Assembly (NCBI GenBank): GCA_963809925.1 | Contig: CAWELH010000008.1 | Coordinates: forward strand, 124,001 to 188,000 | Length of the DNA stretch: 64,000 nt | Direction of reading: 5' to 3' | Source: DASQZK01 sp963809925 | Lineage (GTDB): Bacteria; Bacteroidota; Bacteroidia; Bacteroidales; GCA-2748055 | Part shown: positions 17,272 through 26,544 of the stretch, piece by piece | Numbering within the stretch: the first letter of the stretch is position 1 | How the letters are laid out: each line of letters begins with the position of its first letter | Notes under the pieces: generated by a model | What the model was told of the DNA's origin: nothing | The model's input: only the letters and a program-made list of their open reading frames with translations | The model's database searches: none | Made by a program: the position numbers and the translations under genes

Positions 17272-19132
17272 ACGTATACTTCTTTTTCTGCTGCTTTTGC
17301 TACCGGTTACGGGCCTCCTGTATGCACAGGAAATCCTGCTGCCCGTATCAGGTAATCCGGTGGCTGCCGCATTTTACCATGCTCATCCTGCCCCGAAGAA
17401 AACTGCCACTGCCGATACCCTCGAATTACCCTTCATCGATGACTTTTCAAATTCAATAGTAGAACCCAACCCTCACTTGTGGAGCGATAACTTTGCATTC
17501 ATTAACAATACCTATCCTGTTTTTCCAGTGACAGCCGGCGTGGCTACTCTGGATGCATACAATTTCGACGGCACGGAATACACCCATGCCGGTACGAACC
17601 CTTATGTCGCCGACTACCTGACTTCACAGCCGGTGAATCTTGACCTCTCGCCCGGAGATAGTGTATACCTGAGTTTCTTTTTCCAACCCAAAGGATTGGG
17701 AGAGATGCCTGATGCCAGAGATTCACTCTGCCTCGAATTTTTCAATCCCGGCCCTGACAGCTGGGGAAGGATATGGACGGTGCCCGGCGACAGCCTGCGG
17801 CCATTCCGGCAGGTGATGATCCCTGTCATCGACACATCATACCTGAAGAAGGGATTTCGGTTCCGCTTCTTCAACTACGCAAGTCAGACCGAAAACAACG
17901 ATTATCCTGATCTCCGGTCAAACGTCGACCACTGGCATATCGATTATGTATACCTCAACAAAGGAAGAAATTTCGCTGATACCATATTGAGGGACGTGGC
18001 TTTCATTACCCCGCTGCGCTCACTGCTTAAAAATTATGAATCCATCCCCTGGCGCCATCTCAAAACAGCGTATGCCACACAGATTTCCGCCTTTATCCCG
18101 GCGATCATTATGAACCACGATACCATCACGAGAAATGTAACGAAAGCGCTTGAAATCACGGATATCAGCACAGGCTTCGTATATAAAGCTATACCGGTTG
18201 CCAACGATCTGGAAGCGGGTGACAGTATAAATTACCTGTATGGTTATAATTATCCGTTCGACTTCGAATCAGGTCGTCAGACCGCCTCGTTCAATGTCCG
18301 GGCGATCCTCAAAACCGATGTATTCGACTTCAAACCCAACGATACACTGAATTACAACCAGGTATTCGACAACTATTATGCTCTGGATGATGGTACAGCA
18401 GAGGCAGGGTATGGACTCAGAGGGCAGGGCACCAGGAATGCGTCAGTGGCAGTTAAATATGAATCTTTTGTTGCCGACAGCCTTCGGGCGATCGATATGT
18501 ATTTCAACCAGGTCCTCGACAGCCTTAACCTACAGTATTATTTCTACCTCTGTGTGTGGGATGATAATGGGGGTAAACCCGGCAACCTCATTTACAATAA
18601 GCTGGGAGAAAAGATCCGGTATAGTGGAAAAATAAACAAGTTTGTACGATATCCACTTGATTACCCTGTTCCAGTATCAGGGATCTTTTATGTCGGATGG
18701 ACCAAGACGGTCGACAAAGTGTCAAATATCGGAATGGATCTGAACCGGAATCATAGCAGCGATATCTTTTACAATACGGGTAACGGCTGGGTCAACAGTC
18801 AGTTTAAGGGTTCACTAATGGTAAGACCGTATATGAGCCCGGAACCACTTACAGGAACCGGAAGTATCAAAGACCCGCTGGCTACCAAGGAAGCATTCAC
18901 AGTATTTCCGGTGCCGGCCGACCAATATTTATATTTTCAATCAGACTCCCCGCATCTTGCAGATTGTAAACTCTCTCTGTTTGATATCACGGGCAGGCTT
19001 CTGGGTGAATACGATCCCACATCAGTCAGAAGTATTTTCACCGGCGATTACAAAGCTGGTGTATACTTTGTGGTGCTTTCCAATTCCCTGACAGGGAGGC
19101 ATTCTACAAGGAAAGTGATCATAAATCATTAA
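17255..19132 (+). CDS. T9SS-secreted protein with type A sorting domain
   Basis: A 625-residue secreted protein. A signal peptide covers residues 1-24 (IKRILLFLLLLLPVTGLLYA). The body is beta-rich and without a family I can name. The last 80 residues are a type A C-terminal sorting signal: EAFTVFPVPADQYLYFQ, then SLFDITGRLL and a closing GVYFVVL strand with a basic tail (RKVIINH). Such proteins cross the outer membrane by the type IX system and are usually anchored to the surface. I start at 17255 (MIYSIKRIL), overlapping the PASTA gene by 17 bases, because the next upstream Met adds a polar extension before the signal peptide. Confidence 0.85.
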   Translation: MIYSIKRILLFLLLLLPVTGLLYAQEILLPVSGNPVAAAFYHAHPAPKKTATADTLELPFIDDFSNSIVEPNPHLWSDNFAFINNTYPVFPVTAGVATLDAYNFDGTEYTHAGTNPYVADYLTSQPVNLDLSPGDSVYLSFFFQPKGLGEMPDARDSLCLEFFNPGPDSWGRIWTVPGDSLRPFRQVMIPVIDTSYLKKGFRFRFFNYASQTENNDYPDLRSNVDHWHIDYVYLNKGRNFADTILRDVAFITPLRSLLKNYESIPWRHLKTAYATQISAFIPAIIMNHDTITRNVTKALEITDISTGFVYKAIPVANDLEAGDSINYLYGYNYPFDFESGRQTASFNVRAILKTDVFDFKPNDTLNYNQVFDNYYALDDGTAEAGYGLRGQGTRNASVAVKYESFVADSLRAIDMYFNQVLDSLNLQYYFYLCVWDDNGGKPGNLIYNKLGEKIRYSGKINKFVRYPLDYPVPVSGIFYVGWTKTVDKVSNIGMDLNRNHSSDIFYNTGNGWVNSQFKGSLMVRPYMSPEPLTGTGSIKDPLATKEAFTVFPVPADQYLYFQSDSPHLADCKLSLFDITGRLLGEYDPTSVRSIFTGDYKAGVYFVVLSNSLTGRHSTRKVIINH

Positions 19133-19142
19133 CACTGCCTTC

Positions 19143-20174
19143 ATGCATGATGAAACAAATGAAAACCAGGAATTATACGAACATTACCACATCGAAGTAG
19201 ACAAGGGTCAGGCATTGATCAGGATCGACAAGTTCCTGTTTAACCGTCTTGAGCATACATCAAGAACGAGAATTCAGGCAGCTGCAGAAGCTGGAAACAT
19301 TATCGTCAACGATAAATCCGTAAAAGCGAATTACAAGATAAAACCTTCCGACATCATCTCCATAGTACTGCCTCACCCTCCAAGGGAAATCGAGATGTTG
19401 CCTGAAAATATCCCTGTCAACATTATTTATGAGGATGATGACCTCCTCATAGTGAACAAGGCACCAGGCATGGTGGTGCATCCTGGCTTCGGAAATTTCA
19501 CGGGAACACTGGTTAACGCGTTGATGTACCATTTGAGTGACAATCCGCTTTTTCAGTCGGGTGAAATGCGGCCCGGCCTGGTACATCGCATAGATAAAGA
19601 CACCTCAGGACTGCTGGTGATAGCCAAGAACGAAATCGCTGTCCATAAACTTGCAAGGCAGTTTTTCGATAAAACCTCAAAGAGGACATACCAGGCACTT
19701 GTTTGGGGAAATATGGAAGAAGATGAAGGCACGATAACCGGAAATATCGGCAGGAATCCTCGTGATCGTAAAAAAATGTACGTCTTTGCTGATGGTTCGG
19801 AAGGAAAACCTGCCGTCACCCATTACCGGGTACTTGAAAGGTTTGACTATGTAAATCTGGTGGAATGCCGGCTGGAAACCGGCAGAACGCATCAGATCAG
19901 GGTACATTTTCAGTATTCTAAGCATCCGCTTTTCAACGATCAGGATTATGGCGGTGACCAGATCCTGCGCGGCACTACCTTTACAAAATACCGCCAGTTT
20001 ATCATGAACTGCTTCACTGAACTGCCCCGGCAGGCACTCCATGCAAAGTCACTTGGATTTAAACATCCTTCGACAGGCAAAGAAATGCTCTTCGATTCGG
20101 AGCTGCCCGATGATATGAACACGGTGCTGGAGAAATGGAGAAGATACGTTTCGGGCAGAGAAATTTCTGAATAA
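19143..20174 (+). CDS. rluD: RluA-family 23S rRNA pseudouridine synthase
   Basis: A 343-residue enzyme with an N-terminal S4 RNA-binding domain (about residues 20-80, RIDKFLFNRL...RIQAAAEAGNIIVN) and an RluA catalytic domain. The active-site motif is HRIDKDTSGLLVIAKN (about residue 148), with the catalytic Asp in RIDKDTSG, and the later GRTHQIRVHF segment is present. RluD makes pseudouridines in helix 69 of 23S rRNA. It is 11 bases after the T9SS cargo gene and precedes ddl. RluD versus RluC/RluA specificity rests on the S4 domain and length, so the exact symbol is likely but not certain. Confidence 0.88.
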   Translation: MHDETNENQELYEHYHIEVDKGQALIRIDKFLFNRLEHTSRTRIQAAAEAGNIIVNDKSVKANYKIKPSDIISIVLPHPPREIEMLPENIPVNIIYEDDDLLIVNKAPGMVVHPGFGNFTGTLVNALMYHLSDNPLFQSGEMRPGLVHRIDKDTSGLLVIAKNEIAVHKLARQFFDKTSKRTYQALVWGNMEEDEGTITGNIGRNPRDRKKMYVFADGSEGKPAVTHYRVLERFDYVNLVECRLETGRTHQIRVHFQYSKHPLFNDQDYGGDQILRGTTFTKYRQFIMNCFTELPRQALHAKSLGFKHPSTGKEMLFDSELPDDMNTVLEKWRRYVSGREISE

Positions 20175-20227
20175 CTCCCGGACCTTCTCTCACTAATTTT
20201 CATTAACATTGCAAAAATTTCGACCTG

Positions 20228-21208
20228 ATGAAAAAAGTCATTGCCCTCCTAGCAGGCGGAACCTCATCCGAATATGTGATCTCCGTAAAAAGCGCCGAAC
20301 AGGTTAGTCAGCTTATCAATAGCTCCGGATATATTTCGTATACCGTCGTTGTCAAAGGCTGGAACTGGAAGGCCATTGTTGAAGACGGAAAAGAAACGGA
20401 CGTAGACATGAATGATTTTAGTTTCATGACGGCGGCCGGCCGTATACGCCCTGATTTTGCCTACATCATGATACATGGCACGCCGGGTGAAGACGGCAAG
20501 ATACAGGCCTTACTGGATATGCTGAAAATCAGGTATAATACAGGAGGTGTGCTTTCGTCCGCACTTACTTTTAATAAATATGTCTGCAAAATGTACCTGA
20601 AGAATTCAGGAATTTTGACGGCTGAATCGATGCTCATCACAAAAGAAAGCCAACCAGAACCTGCCGATATTACCCATAAACTGGGGCTTCCATGCTTTGT
20701 AAAACCCAATAGCGGCGGATCGAGTTTCGGCACTTCGCGGGTCAATGCGATTGGGGATTTGCAAGAAGCAATCAGGAATGCCTTTGCCGAAGATGATGAA
20801 GTACTCATTGAATCATTTATCGGCGGAACGGAACTCACCTGCGGCATTTTTAAGACGAGCGAGGAGGAAATCCTCTTCCCCGTGACGGAAGTGGTTTCCA
20901 AAAAAGAATTTTTCGATTTTGAAGCCAAGTACACCGAAGGCATGGCTGAAGAGATCACACCGGCACGAATTCCCGACGAGGTGACAAAGCGCTGCCAGCA
21001 GCTCTCATCCGACATCTATGATCTTACTTTTTGCAGGGGACTCGTGAGAGTGGATTTCATTCTCCGCGAGGGAGATCTTTATTTTCTGGAGATCAACACA
21101 GTACCGGGAATGAGCAGGGAAAGCATCATACCAAAACAAATCAGGGCTCTGGGCCTGACAGAGTCGGAGGTGATCAATAAAATAATTGGTGAAATGGCGA
21201 ATTCCTGA
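20228..21208 (+). CDS. ddl: D-alanine--D-alanine ligase
   Basis: A 326-residue ATP-grasp ligase that makes the D-Ala-D-Ala dipeptide for peptidoglycan. The N-terminal LLAGGTSSEYVISVKSAEQV, the ATP-binding KPNSGGSSFGTSRV (about 158-171), and the metal-binding LEINTVPGMSRES near residue 292 identify it. It ends the plus-strand run of 10.8-21.2 kb. Its TGA abuts the reverse-complement stop of the biotin carrier gene, forming TGATCA with no spacer and no visible terminator between the two convergent units. Confidence 0.95.
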   Translation: MKKVIALLAGGTSSEYVISVKSAEQVSQLINSSGYISYTVVVKGWNWKAIVEDGKETDVDMNDFSFMTAAGRIRPDFAYIMIHGTPGEDGKIQALLDMLKIRYNTGGVLSSALTFNKYVCKMYLKNSGILTAESMLITKESQPEPADITHKLGLPCFVKPNSGGSSFGTSRVNAIGDLQEAIRNAFAEDDEVLIESFIGGTELTCGIFKTSEEEILFPVTEVVSKKEFFDFEAKYTEGMAEEITPARIPDEVTKRCQQLSSDIYDLTFCRGLVRVDFILREGDLYFLEINTVPGMSRESIIPKQIRALGLTESEVINKIIGEMANS

Positions 21209-21745
21209 TCACGATTTCTCAATCTCAAGCATTACATCGTCCTTCATCACGGAATCATTCTGCTTGATATTGATCTTTGTGATACGTCCCGAAACATTGG
21301 ATACAATCTCATTCTGCATTTTCATGGCTTCCAGGATAAACAGGGGCTCACCCTGTTTGATCTCACTGTTTTCTTCTACCATAATATCCAGAATCTTACC
21401 TGGCATGGGGGCATTGATGATTTCGACCCTCGATGAGGAGCCACTTTTACTGAGTGTTTTTCTTCGTTTATAGGAGATAGGTGTTTCAATAGTAAAAGAA
21501 TACCAGACACCATTGATCATCACTGTGTATCTATTCTGATTTTTCTCAAGAATCTCTACCTGGTACTTTTTGTTCTTATAGATTATATAGGAAAAACCCT
21601 CCGGATCTTCAATTACCTTGATGTCAAGTCTCTTGCCCTTAACTTTCACCCTGTCGCTGAGAGGATTTGAGATTTCAAATTTCTTACTCCCGGCGGTGCA
21701 TGCAATAAACTTATCCCTTGATGTTTTACTGTTTTGACCATTCAT
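21209..21745 (-). CDS. Biotin carboxyl carrier protein of acyl-CoA carboxylase
   Basis: A 178-residue biotin carrier. The attachment motif EAMKM is at residues 139-143 (target Lys142), followed by the standard IVSNVSGRITKINIKQNDSV half. Residues 30-95 form a small beta domain that resembles the biotin-carboxylase-associated region of propionyl-CoA carboxylase alpha chains. Last gene of a three-gene set, 12 bases after the biotin carboxylase stop. It accepts CO2 from the carboxylase and delivers it to the carboxyltransferase. The end meets ddl tail to tail. Confidence 0.93.
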   Translation of the reverse strand: MNGQNSKTSRDKFIACTAGSKKFEISNPLSDRVKVKGKRLDIKVIEDPEGFSYIIYKNKKYQVEILEKNQNRYTVMINGVWYSFTIETPISYKRRKTLSKSGSSSRVEIINAPMPGKILDIMVEENSEIKQGEPLFILEAMKMQNEIVSNVSGRITKINIKQNDSVMKDDVMLEIEKS

Positions 21746-21757
21746 AATTAAAGTATT

Positions 21758-23263
21758 TTAAAGAGACCGAAGCCTTTTCTTCAGTACCCAGGGAGCCATA
21801 TTTTTGCCTTTATCAAAGTCAACAACCCTCTTTTCTTCACTGTCCATTTCCCTGACAAAATCGTAGGTGGCAAAGAAAGCAGCAAGCATTTCCTCATCAG
21901 GATCCTGAAAATGATGTGTTTTCATTTCAGTTATCAGGAATGAAGTATCGTATTTCCCTTTCCTGAAATTTTTATTCGCGAGGACAGCTTTGCAAAAAGG
22001 TATCGTCGTCTTCAACCCTTTAATCCACAGTTTTTTCAGGGCGTTACCTGAGTAAGAGATCGCCTTTTCACGGGTTTCTCCATGTACAATGAGTTTGGCG
22101 ATCATGGAATCAAAATAGGGAGTGATCAGGGAACCTTCCGTTACTCCAGAATCGATGCGAATGTTCTTACTTCTTGGATAAGAAATCTTTTCGACTGTGC
22201 CAAGACTTGGAGAGAAGCCTGCCTGTACATCTTCGGCATTTATCCTGTATTCGATTGCCCAGCCGTTAATATTCACGTCTTTTTGCTTCAAGGGCAGTTG
22301 TTCATCCTGGGCAACTCTGATCTGCCATTCAATCAGGTCCAGGCCGGTCACCATTTCGGTAACAGGATGCTCAACCTGGATCCTGGTATTCATTTCCATG
22401 AAATAATAGTTGGATTTATCATCCAGTAGAAATTCTACGGTGCCAGCACTGTAATACTTAACCGATTTAGCAATCTTGACTGCAGCATTGCCCATCGTCT
22501 CTCTGAGTTCGGGCGAAAGTGCCGACGATGGAGATTCCTCAATGAGTTTCTGATGTTTTCGCTGAATTGAACATTCCCTTTCACCGAGATGAATGATGCT
22601 ACCACTTTTGTCACCGAAAATCTGGAATTCGATATGCCTGGGATTTCTGATATATTTTTCAATGAATAACGAAGGATCGCCGAAAGCCTTATCTGCCTCA
22701 GAGCTGGCCATTTTGAACATCTTCATGATGTCCTTCTCATTTTCAACGATCCTCATGCCGCGGCCACCGCCTCCGCTTGCAGCTTTAAGAATGACCGGGT
22801 AACCAATTTGATTGGCTATTTTAATTGCTTCCTCAGCGGATTCAACATTTCCCCTGCTGCCATCAAGAAGAGGTACCTGCTGCTCCCTGGCCAGTTCTTT
22901 GGCAATGGTTTTGTTTCCCATTTTATATATGGCATCAGGCGACGGCCCGATGAATACCAGTTTCTCTTCGTTACATCGCCTTGCAAAGTAAGGGCTTTCT
23001 GCAAGAAAGCCATACCCGGGATGAACGGCATCGATATGATTTTCCTTTGCTGCCTTAATAATATTTTCGATATCGAGAAACTCGGCAACGTCGTCAAGTC
23101 TTTCCGTAAAATCAATCACATTATCAGCCTCCCGTAAATAGTAAGCATAGGGCTCTTTCGCGGTCTTGATAACCCACGTTTTGATACCCATATTCTTTGC
23201 AGTTTGAATAACTCTTACCGCGATCTCTCCACGATTGGCAATGAGTATGCTTTTAATTTTCAT
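21758..23263 (-). CDS. accC: Biotin carboxylase subunit of acyl-CoA carboxylase
   Basis: A 501-residue biotin carboxylase, which uses ATP and bicarbonate to carboxylate the carrier's biotin. N-terminal ILIANRGEIAVRVI (residues 6-19), HPGYGFLAES (81-90), the ATP-grasp loop KAASGGGGRGM (160-170) and the catalytic-region EMNTRIQVEHPVTEM near 291 are all intact. The C-terminal 50 residues beyond the usual AccC length are family-variable. It is 9 bases after the carboxyltransferase stop. As the only biotin carboxylase here, it may also serve the 2.5-4.5 kb pair. With a propionyl-CoA-type partner it belongs to an acyl-CoA rather than the fatty-acid acetyl-CoA carboxylase. Confidence 0.93.
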   Translation of the reverse strand: MKIKSILIANRGEIAVRVIQTAKNMGIKTWVIKTAKEPYAYYLREADNVIDFTERLDDVAEFLDIENIIKAAKENHIDAVHPGYGFLAESPYFARRCNEEKLVFIGPSPDAIYKMGNKTIAKELAREQQVPLLDGSRGNVESAEEAIKIANQIGYPVILKAASGGGGRGMRIVENEKDIMKMFKMASSEADKAFGDPSLFIEKYIRNPRHIEFQIFGDKSGSIIHLGERECSIQRKHQKLIEESPSSALSPELRETMGNAAVKIAKSVKYYSAGTVEFLLDDKSNYYFMEMNTRIQVEHPVTEMVTGLDLIEWQIRVAQDEQLPLKQKDVNINGWAIEYRINAEDVQAGFSPSLGTVEKISYPRSKNIRIDSGVTEGSLITPYFDSMIAKLIVHGETREKAISYSGNALKKLWIKGLKTTIPFCKAVLANKNFRKGKYDTSFLITEMKTHHFQDPDEEMLAAFFATYDFVREMDSEEKRVVDFDKGKNMAPWVLKKRLRSL

Positions 23264-23272
23264 ACGATGGAT

Positions 23273-24832
23273 TTATAGAGGAATATTTCCGTGCTTCCTG
23301 GAAGGAACATTCACATGTTTATTCTCTAAAGCTTCAAAAGCGTTGATAAGTTTTTGACGGGTTATGGCAGGATCGATGACCTCATCAATATATCCCCTCT
23401 CATCGGCGATATATGGATTGGCGATTTCGTTCCTGTACTGAAGTGCCAGTTCTTTACGCAGTTTCTCAGGATCATCCGATTCAGAAAGCTCCCTCTTATA
23501 CAAAATGGCAACAGCCCCTTCAGGGCCCATCACGGCTATCTCTGCCGTAGGCCATGCAAAATTGAAGTCGCCCCCGAGATTCTTACTGTTCATCACACAA
23601 TATGCCCCTCCGTATGATTTACGAAGGATCACAGTAATCCTTGGCACTGTAGCATCTGCGTATGCATATAATAGTTTTGCACCATGCCTGATGATGCCGC
23701 TGTGTTCCTGGTCTAAACCCGGCAGAAATCCGGGTACATCCTCCAGCGTGAGGATGGGGATGTTGAACGAATCACAGAAACGTACAAAACGTGCAGCTTT
23801 CATCGAAGAGTTAATGTCGAGGGTTCCAGCGAGAACTTTCGGCTGATTGGCCACAATGCCAATCGTTTTGCCTTCGAGCCTGCCAAAGCCGATAACAATA
23901 TTCTGTGCGTAATATTCAGATATCTCAAGAAAACTGCTTTTATCTAGTATTAGATTAATGACATCCTTGATATCATAAGGCTTATTGGCATCATCCGGGA
24001 CAGTGTCTCTCAGCTTCTCCTCTGCTGACTTCGACTGCTGATCAATAAATTCTGTAGAAGGAGGGTTCTCAAGGTTATTGGAAGGCAGATAGGAAAGAAG
24101 CTTTTTAACTCCAAATAGGGTGTTTTCTTCATCCTCATAGATCATCTGAGCCACTCCGCTCTTTTTGGCATGTACCTCGGCTCCGCCAAGATCTTCAAAA
24201 CTGACATCCTCATTAAGGACCTCCTTTACCACATTCGGACCCGTCACAAACATATAACTGGTTTTGTTCGTCATAAAAACAAAATCAGTGATTGAAGGTG
24301 AATACACCGCTCCGCCGGCCGCTGGTCCCATTATCACAGAAATTTGGGGTATCACCCCCGATGCTTGCACATTTCTGTAAAATATCGAAGCATATCCGGC
24401 AAGGCTCGCAACTCCCTCCTGAATCCTGGCACCGCCCGAATCGATGATACCGATAATGGGGGCACCCATCTTGAGCGCCATATCCTGGATCTTGGCAATT
24501 TTTGTCGCATGTACCAGTCCCAATGACCCACCCATTACACTGAAATTCTGTGAATAGGCAAAGGCAAGGCGATTACTGATCTTTCCGTGACCGATAATGA
24601 CCCCGTCACCATAATTCAGACTCATTTTCCCAAAACCCGAAGAACTGCTGGCTGGAGTGCTGAATGCATCAATTTCTTCGAAGGTCCCTTCATCAAAAAG
24701 AATCTCAATTCTCTCCCTTGCCGTGAGTTTTCCCCTGGCGTGTTGTCTTTCTTTTATTTCAGGCCCGTTCTGTTCCAGGTATTCCTTTTCGCGCTCAAGG
24801 AATTTGGTAAAGTTTCTACCGTTTATGTCCAT
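23273..24832 (-). CDS. Acyl-CoA carboxylase carboxyltransferase (propionyl-CoA type)
   Basis: A 519-residue carboxyltransferase. It carries GGARIQEG at 133-140, GPAAGGAVYS at about 169-178 and KSYGGAYCVMNSKNL near 410. It transfers carboxyl from biotin to an acyl-CoA, most likely propionyl-CoA by family resemblance. It heads a complete operon: carboxyltransferase, biotin carboxylase, biotin carrier. It is a clear paralogue of the 2911-4455 protein. Two -7 matches lie upstream in a leader longer than 100 bases. Confidence 0.92.
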   Translation of the reverse strand: MDINGRNFTKFLEREKEYLEQNGPEIKERQHARGKLTARERIEILFDEGTFEEIDAFSTPASSSSGFGKMSLNYGDGVIIGHGKISNRLAFAYSQNFSVMGGSLGLVHATKIAKIQDMALKMGAPIIGIIDSGGARIQEGVASLAGYASIFYRNVQASGVIPQISVIMGPAAGGAVYSPSITDFVFMTNKTSYMFVTGPNVVKEVLNEDVSFEDLGGAEVHAKKSGVAQMIYEDEENTLFGVKKLLSYLPSNNLENPPSTEFIDQQSKSAEEKLRDTVPDDANKPYDIKDVINLILDKSSFLEISEYYAQNIVIGFGRLEGKTIGIVANQPKVLAGTLDINSSMKAARFVRFCDSFNIPILTLEDVPGFLPGLDQEHSGIIRHGAKLLYAYADATVPRITVILRKSYGGAYCVMNSKNLGGDFNFAWPTAEIAVMGPEGAVAILYKRELSESDDPEKLRKELALQYRNEIANPYIADERGYIDEVIDPAITRQKLINAFEALENKHVNVPSRKHGNIPL

Positions 24833-24960
24833 AAAGAATCAGGTTTAGATTGACTCGTATGTTCAAACTGATCAAATTAATCTCTTTTTTATCCGACTCC
24901 AAGTATTTGCTGCAATTTCACAGCATAAAACATGATAAAAGTCAATCTTTTTTCCCCCTG

Positions 24961-24968
24961 CAAATGTA
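24961..24968 (-). promoter_or_regulatory. -7 element for the acyl-CoA carboxylase operon
   Basis: Minus strand TACATTTG fits TAnnTTTG. A second match, TATTTTTG, is at 25012-25019. Either implies a leader of 120-175 bases before the carboxyltransferase start. Confidence 0.5.
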
Positions 24969-25212
24969 GCAATAAAATTAATTTTTAGAATTTTTATCAC
25001 CAATAATATTGCAAAAATAGGGTATTAACTTGTCTGACAAATATTTATAAGCCTCGCATTTCTCGACCCAAAATCTGCGTCCTAAAATTGAGAATAAAAT
25101 ATCCTCCTGTATATCATTTCCAGATACCGGCATTGATAATCCGTCAGATTACACTTGGGATAACCAGTAAAACACATGTAAGCTAAAAAAGATCAAACAA
25201 AATAACAATGTC

Positions 25213-25252
25213 GGAAAAAAAACTACTGCCGGATGTGAACATCCGGCAGTAG
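25213..25252 (-). terminator. Intrinsic terminator after ssb
   Basis: A perfect 13-bp stem (ctactgccggatg, 25223-25235, with 25240-25252) around a tgaa loop. On the minus strand it is followed by eight T residues (25215-25222 on the plus strand as A). It is about 60 bases past the ssb stop. Confidence 0.92.
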
Positions 25253-25314
25253 CAATTAATGAATGAAATTACCCCAAAATTAACCATCCATTAACCCCAA
25301 TTCTTTACGGCAGT

Positions 25315-25656
25315 TTAGTTTTGTTTCGAGGTGAGAAACAGGAAGTTCTCACAGAAAATCTCAGTGGAATAACGCTTGTTCCCTTCCTTGTCCTCCCAGG
25401 ACGAGGTCCTGATCTTTCCCTCCACGTACAGAGGATCACCCTTCTTAACATAATTCTTCACAATTTCAGCCTGTTTATTCCAGGCTACCACGCGATGCCA
25501 TTCCGTTTTTTTTACCGATTTGCCTTCTTTGTCGGTGTATGCCTCATCCGTGGCAAGAGAAAAGTGAGCGACAGCACTATTGTCATTAAACTGGGTAAGC
25601 CGGGGATCATCGCCCACATGCCCGACAAGTGTAACCTTATTGATTCCGTTTTTCAT
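25315..25656 (-). CDS. ssb: Single-stranded DNA-binding protein, short form
   Basis: A 113-residue protein that is essentially one OB-fold. Conserved segments INKVTLVGHVGDDP, AHFSLATDEAY, TEWHRVVAWNKQAEI and YVKKGDPLYVEGKIRT are present. It ends LFLTSKQN just after the fold, so the acidic C-terminal tip (DDDIPF type) that recruits replication and repair partners is missing. I looked in the other frames past the stop and saw no such tip. It may therefore be a second, specialised SSB. It is a single gene with a strong terminator. Confidence 0.9.
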   Translation of the reverse strand: MKNGINKVTLVGHVGDDPRLTQFNDNSAVAHFSLATDEAYTDKEGKSVKKTEWHRVVAWNKQAEIVKNYVKKGDPLYVEGKIRTSSWEDKEGNKRYSTEIFCENFLFLTSKQN

Positions 25657-25773
25657 GATGATGAGTTTTAATTGCTTTCACCCCTTAATGTGAAAAACAG
25701 TTAAATCTCAGCTAATGAAATCAAAAAAAATGAAGAAATAGTGAGAAAAAAATTTTAAGGATCTGACTATTAA

Positions 25774-26544
25774 TTATTTACAATCAGATAAAATTTGAAG
25801 AATTTTTTCAGAACGCTCGGCGTAAACAGAATTCTGATTTTTCAACTCAGTGAAGCATCCTTCCGCCTCATTGGTTTGATTCATTTTCAGATAGCATAAT
25901 GCAAGATACCAACGCGCATGTTCCTGATAAAAACTAAAGTCAAGATTCAGGAGTGAACTGAAGTCTTCAGATGCTGTACTGAAATTTCCCAAAGCTATTT
26001 CCGACAACCCCTTGTAGAAGCGGGCGGAAACGTTTGTGCTGTCTGCATCAAGAAGTTCGGTAAATAAGGCCTCCGACTTGTTGTAGTCCTCTTCGAGATA
26101 GTAGAAAACAGCCACTGACAGTGGATTTCTTTCACTGGTATGACTGGAGCGTATCATGACATCCTGCGTATACCTGGTAAAATACGTTGAATACAGCTTA
26201 TCCGGTGTAATGTGATGATCATTGTATAGATACATGAAGAGCAGGATGATTACTGCTATCGCTGTACCAAGATAAATGATGATCCTCTTCCCGGGAGTAT
26301 GAAGGCCTCGTGACCAACCATTGCTACCTGACGTATCCATTTCGGATTCACGAAAAATGATCTCCCTGATTTTACGCCTGAATCGCATCTCATTCGGCTG
26401 GCTGAGAGTATGGTCAATTAACTGGTGAAGGTCAAACTGCCCCCGTAAACCCTTATCCTTCCGGAGGTCATCCATAAATGACCGGATTTCCTCCTCCGAC
26501 ATTTCACCATCTAGGTATTTTTGAATCCTCTTTGTATGCTTCAT
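25774..26544 (-). CDS. Membrane TPR protein, probable sigma-factor partner
   Basis: A 256-residue protein. The N-terminal 85 residues are cytoplasmic and open with a short segment (IQKYLDGEMSEEEIRSF) typical of Bacteroidota anti-sigma-like proteins. One membrane helix lies at about residues 88-108. The rest is outside the membrane and holds two or three TPR-like helix pairs (YNKSEALFTELLDADST, ARFYKGLSEIALGNF). It overlaps the sigma-factor gene by 41 bases. From this layout it probably binds or anchors that factor, but I see no zinc anti-sigma motif. Not a recognised named family. Confidence 0.65.
   Translation of the reverse strand: MKHTKRIQKYLDGEMSEEEIRSFMDDLRKDKGLRGQFDLHQLIDHTLSQPNEMRFRRKIREIIFRESEMDTSGSNGWSRGLHTPGKRIIIYLGTAIAVIILLFMYLYNDHHITPDKLYSTYFTRYTQDVMIRSSHTSERNPLSVAVFYYLEEDYNKSEALFTELLDADSTNVSARFYKGLSEIALGNFSTASEDFSSLLNLDFSFYQEHARWYLALCYLKMNQTNEAEGCFTELKNQNSVYAERSEKILQILSDCK

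Larger units (their letters stand above)
24833..25314. other. Gene-free stretch of 482 bp
   Basis: AT-rich. It contains two -7 promoter matches for the carboxylase operon (24961-24968 and 25012-25019, both minus strand) and the ssb terminator (25213-25252). Between 25030 and 25200 I see nothing I can support. Confidence 0.6.

Noticed and set aside
24833..25314. Possible riboswitch in the long leader of the carboxylase operon
   Set aside because: Apart from promoter boxes and the ssb terminator I see no conserved aptamer core or hairpin ladder.
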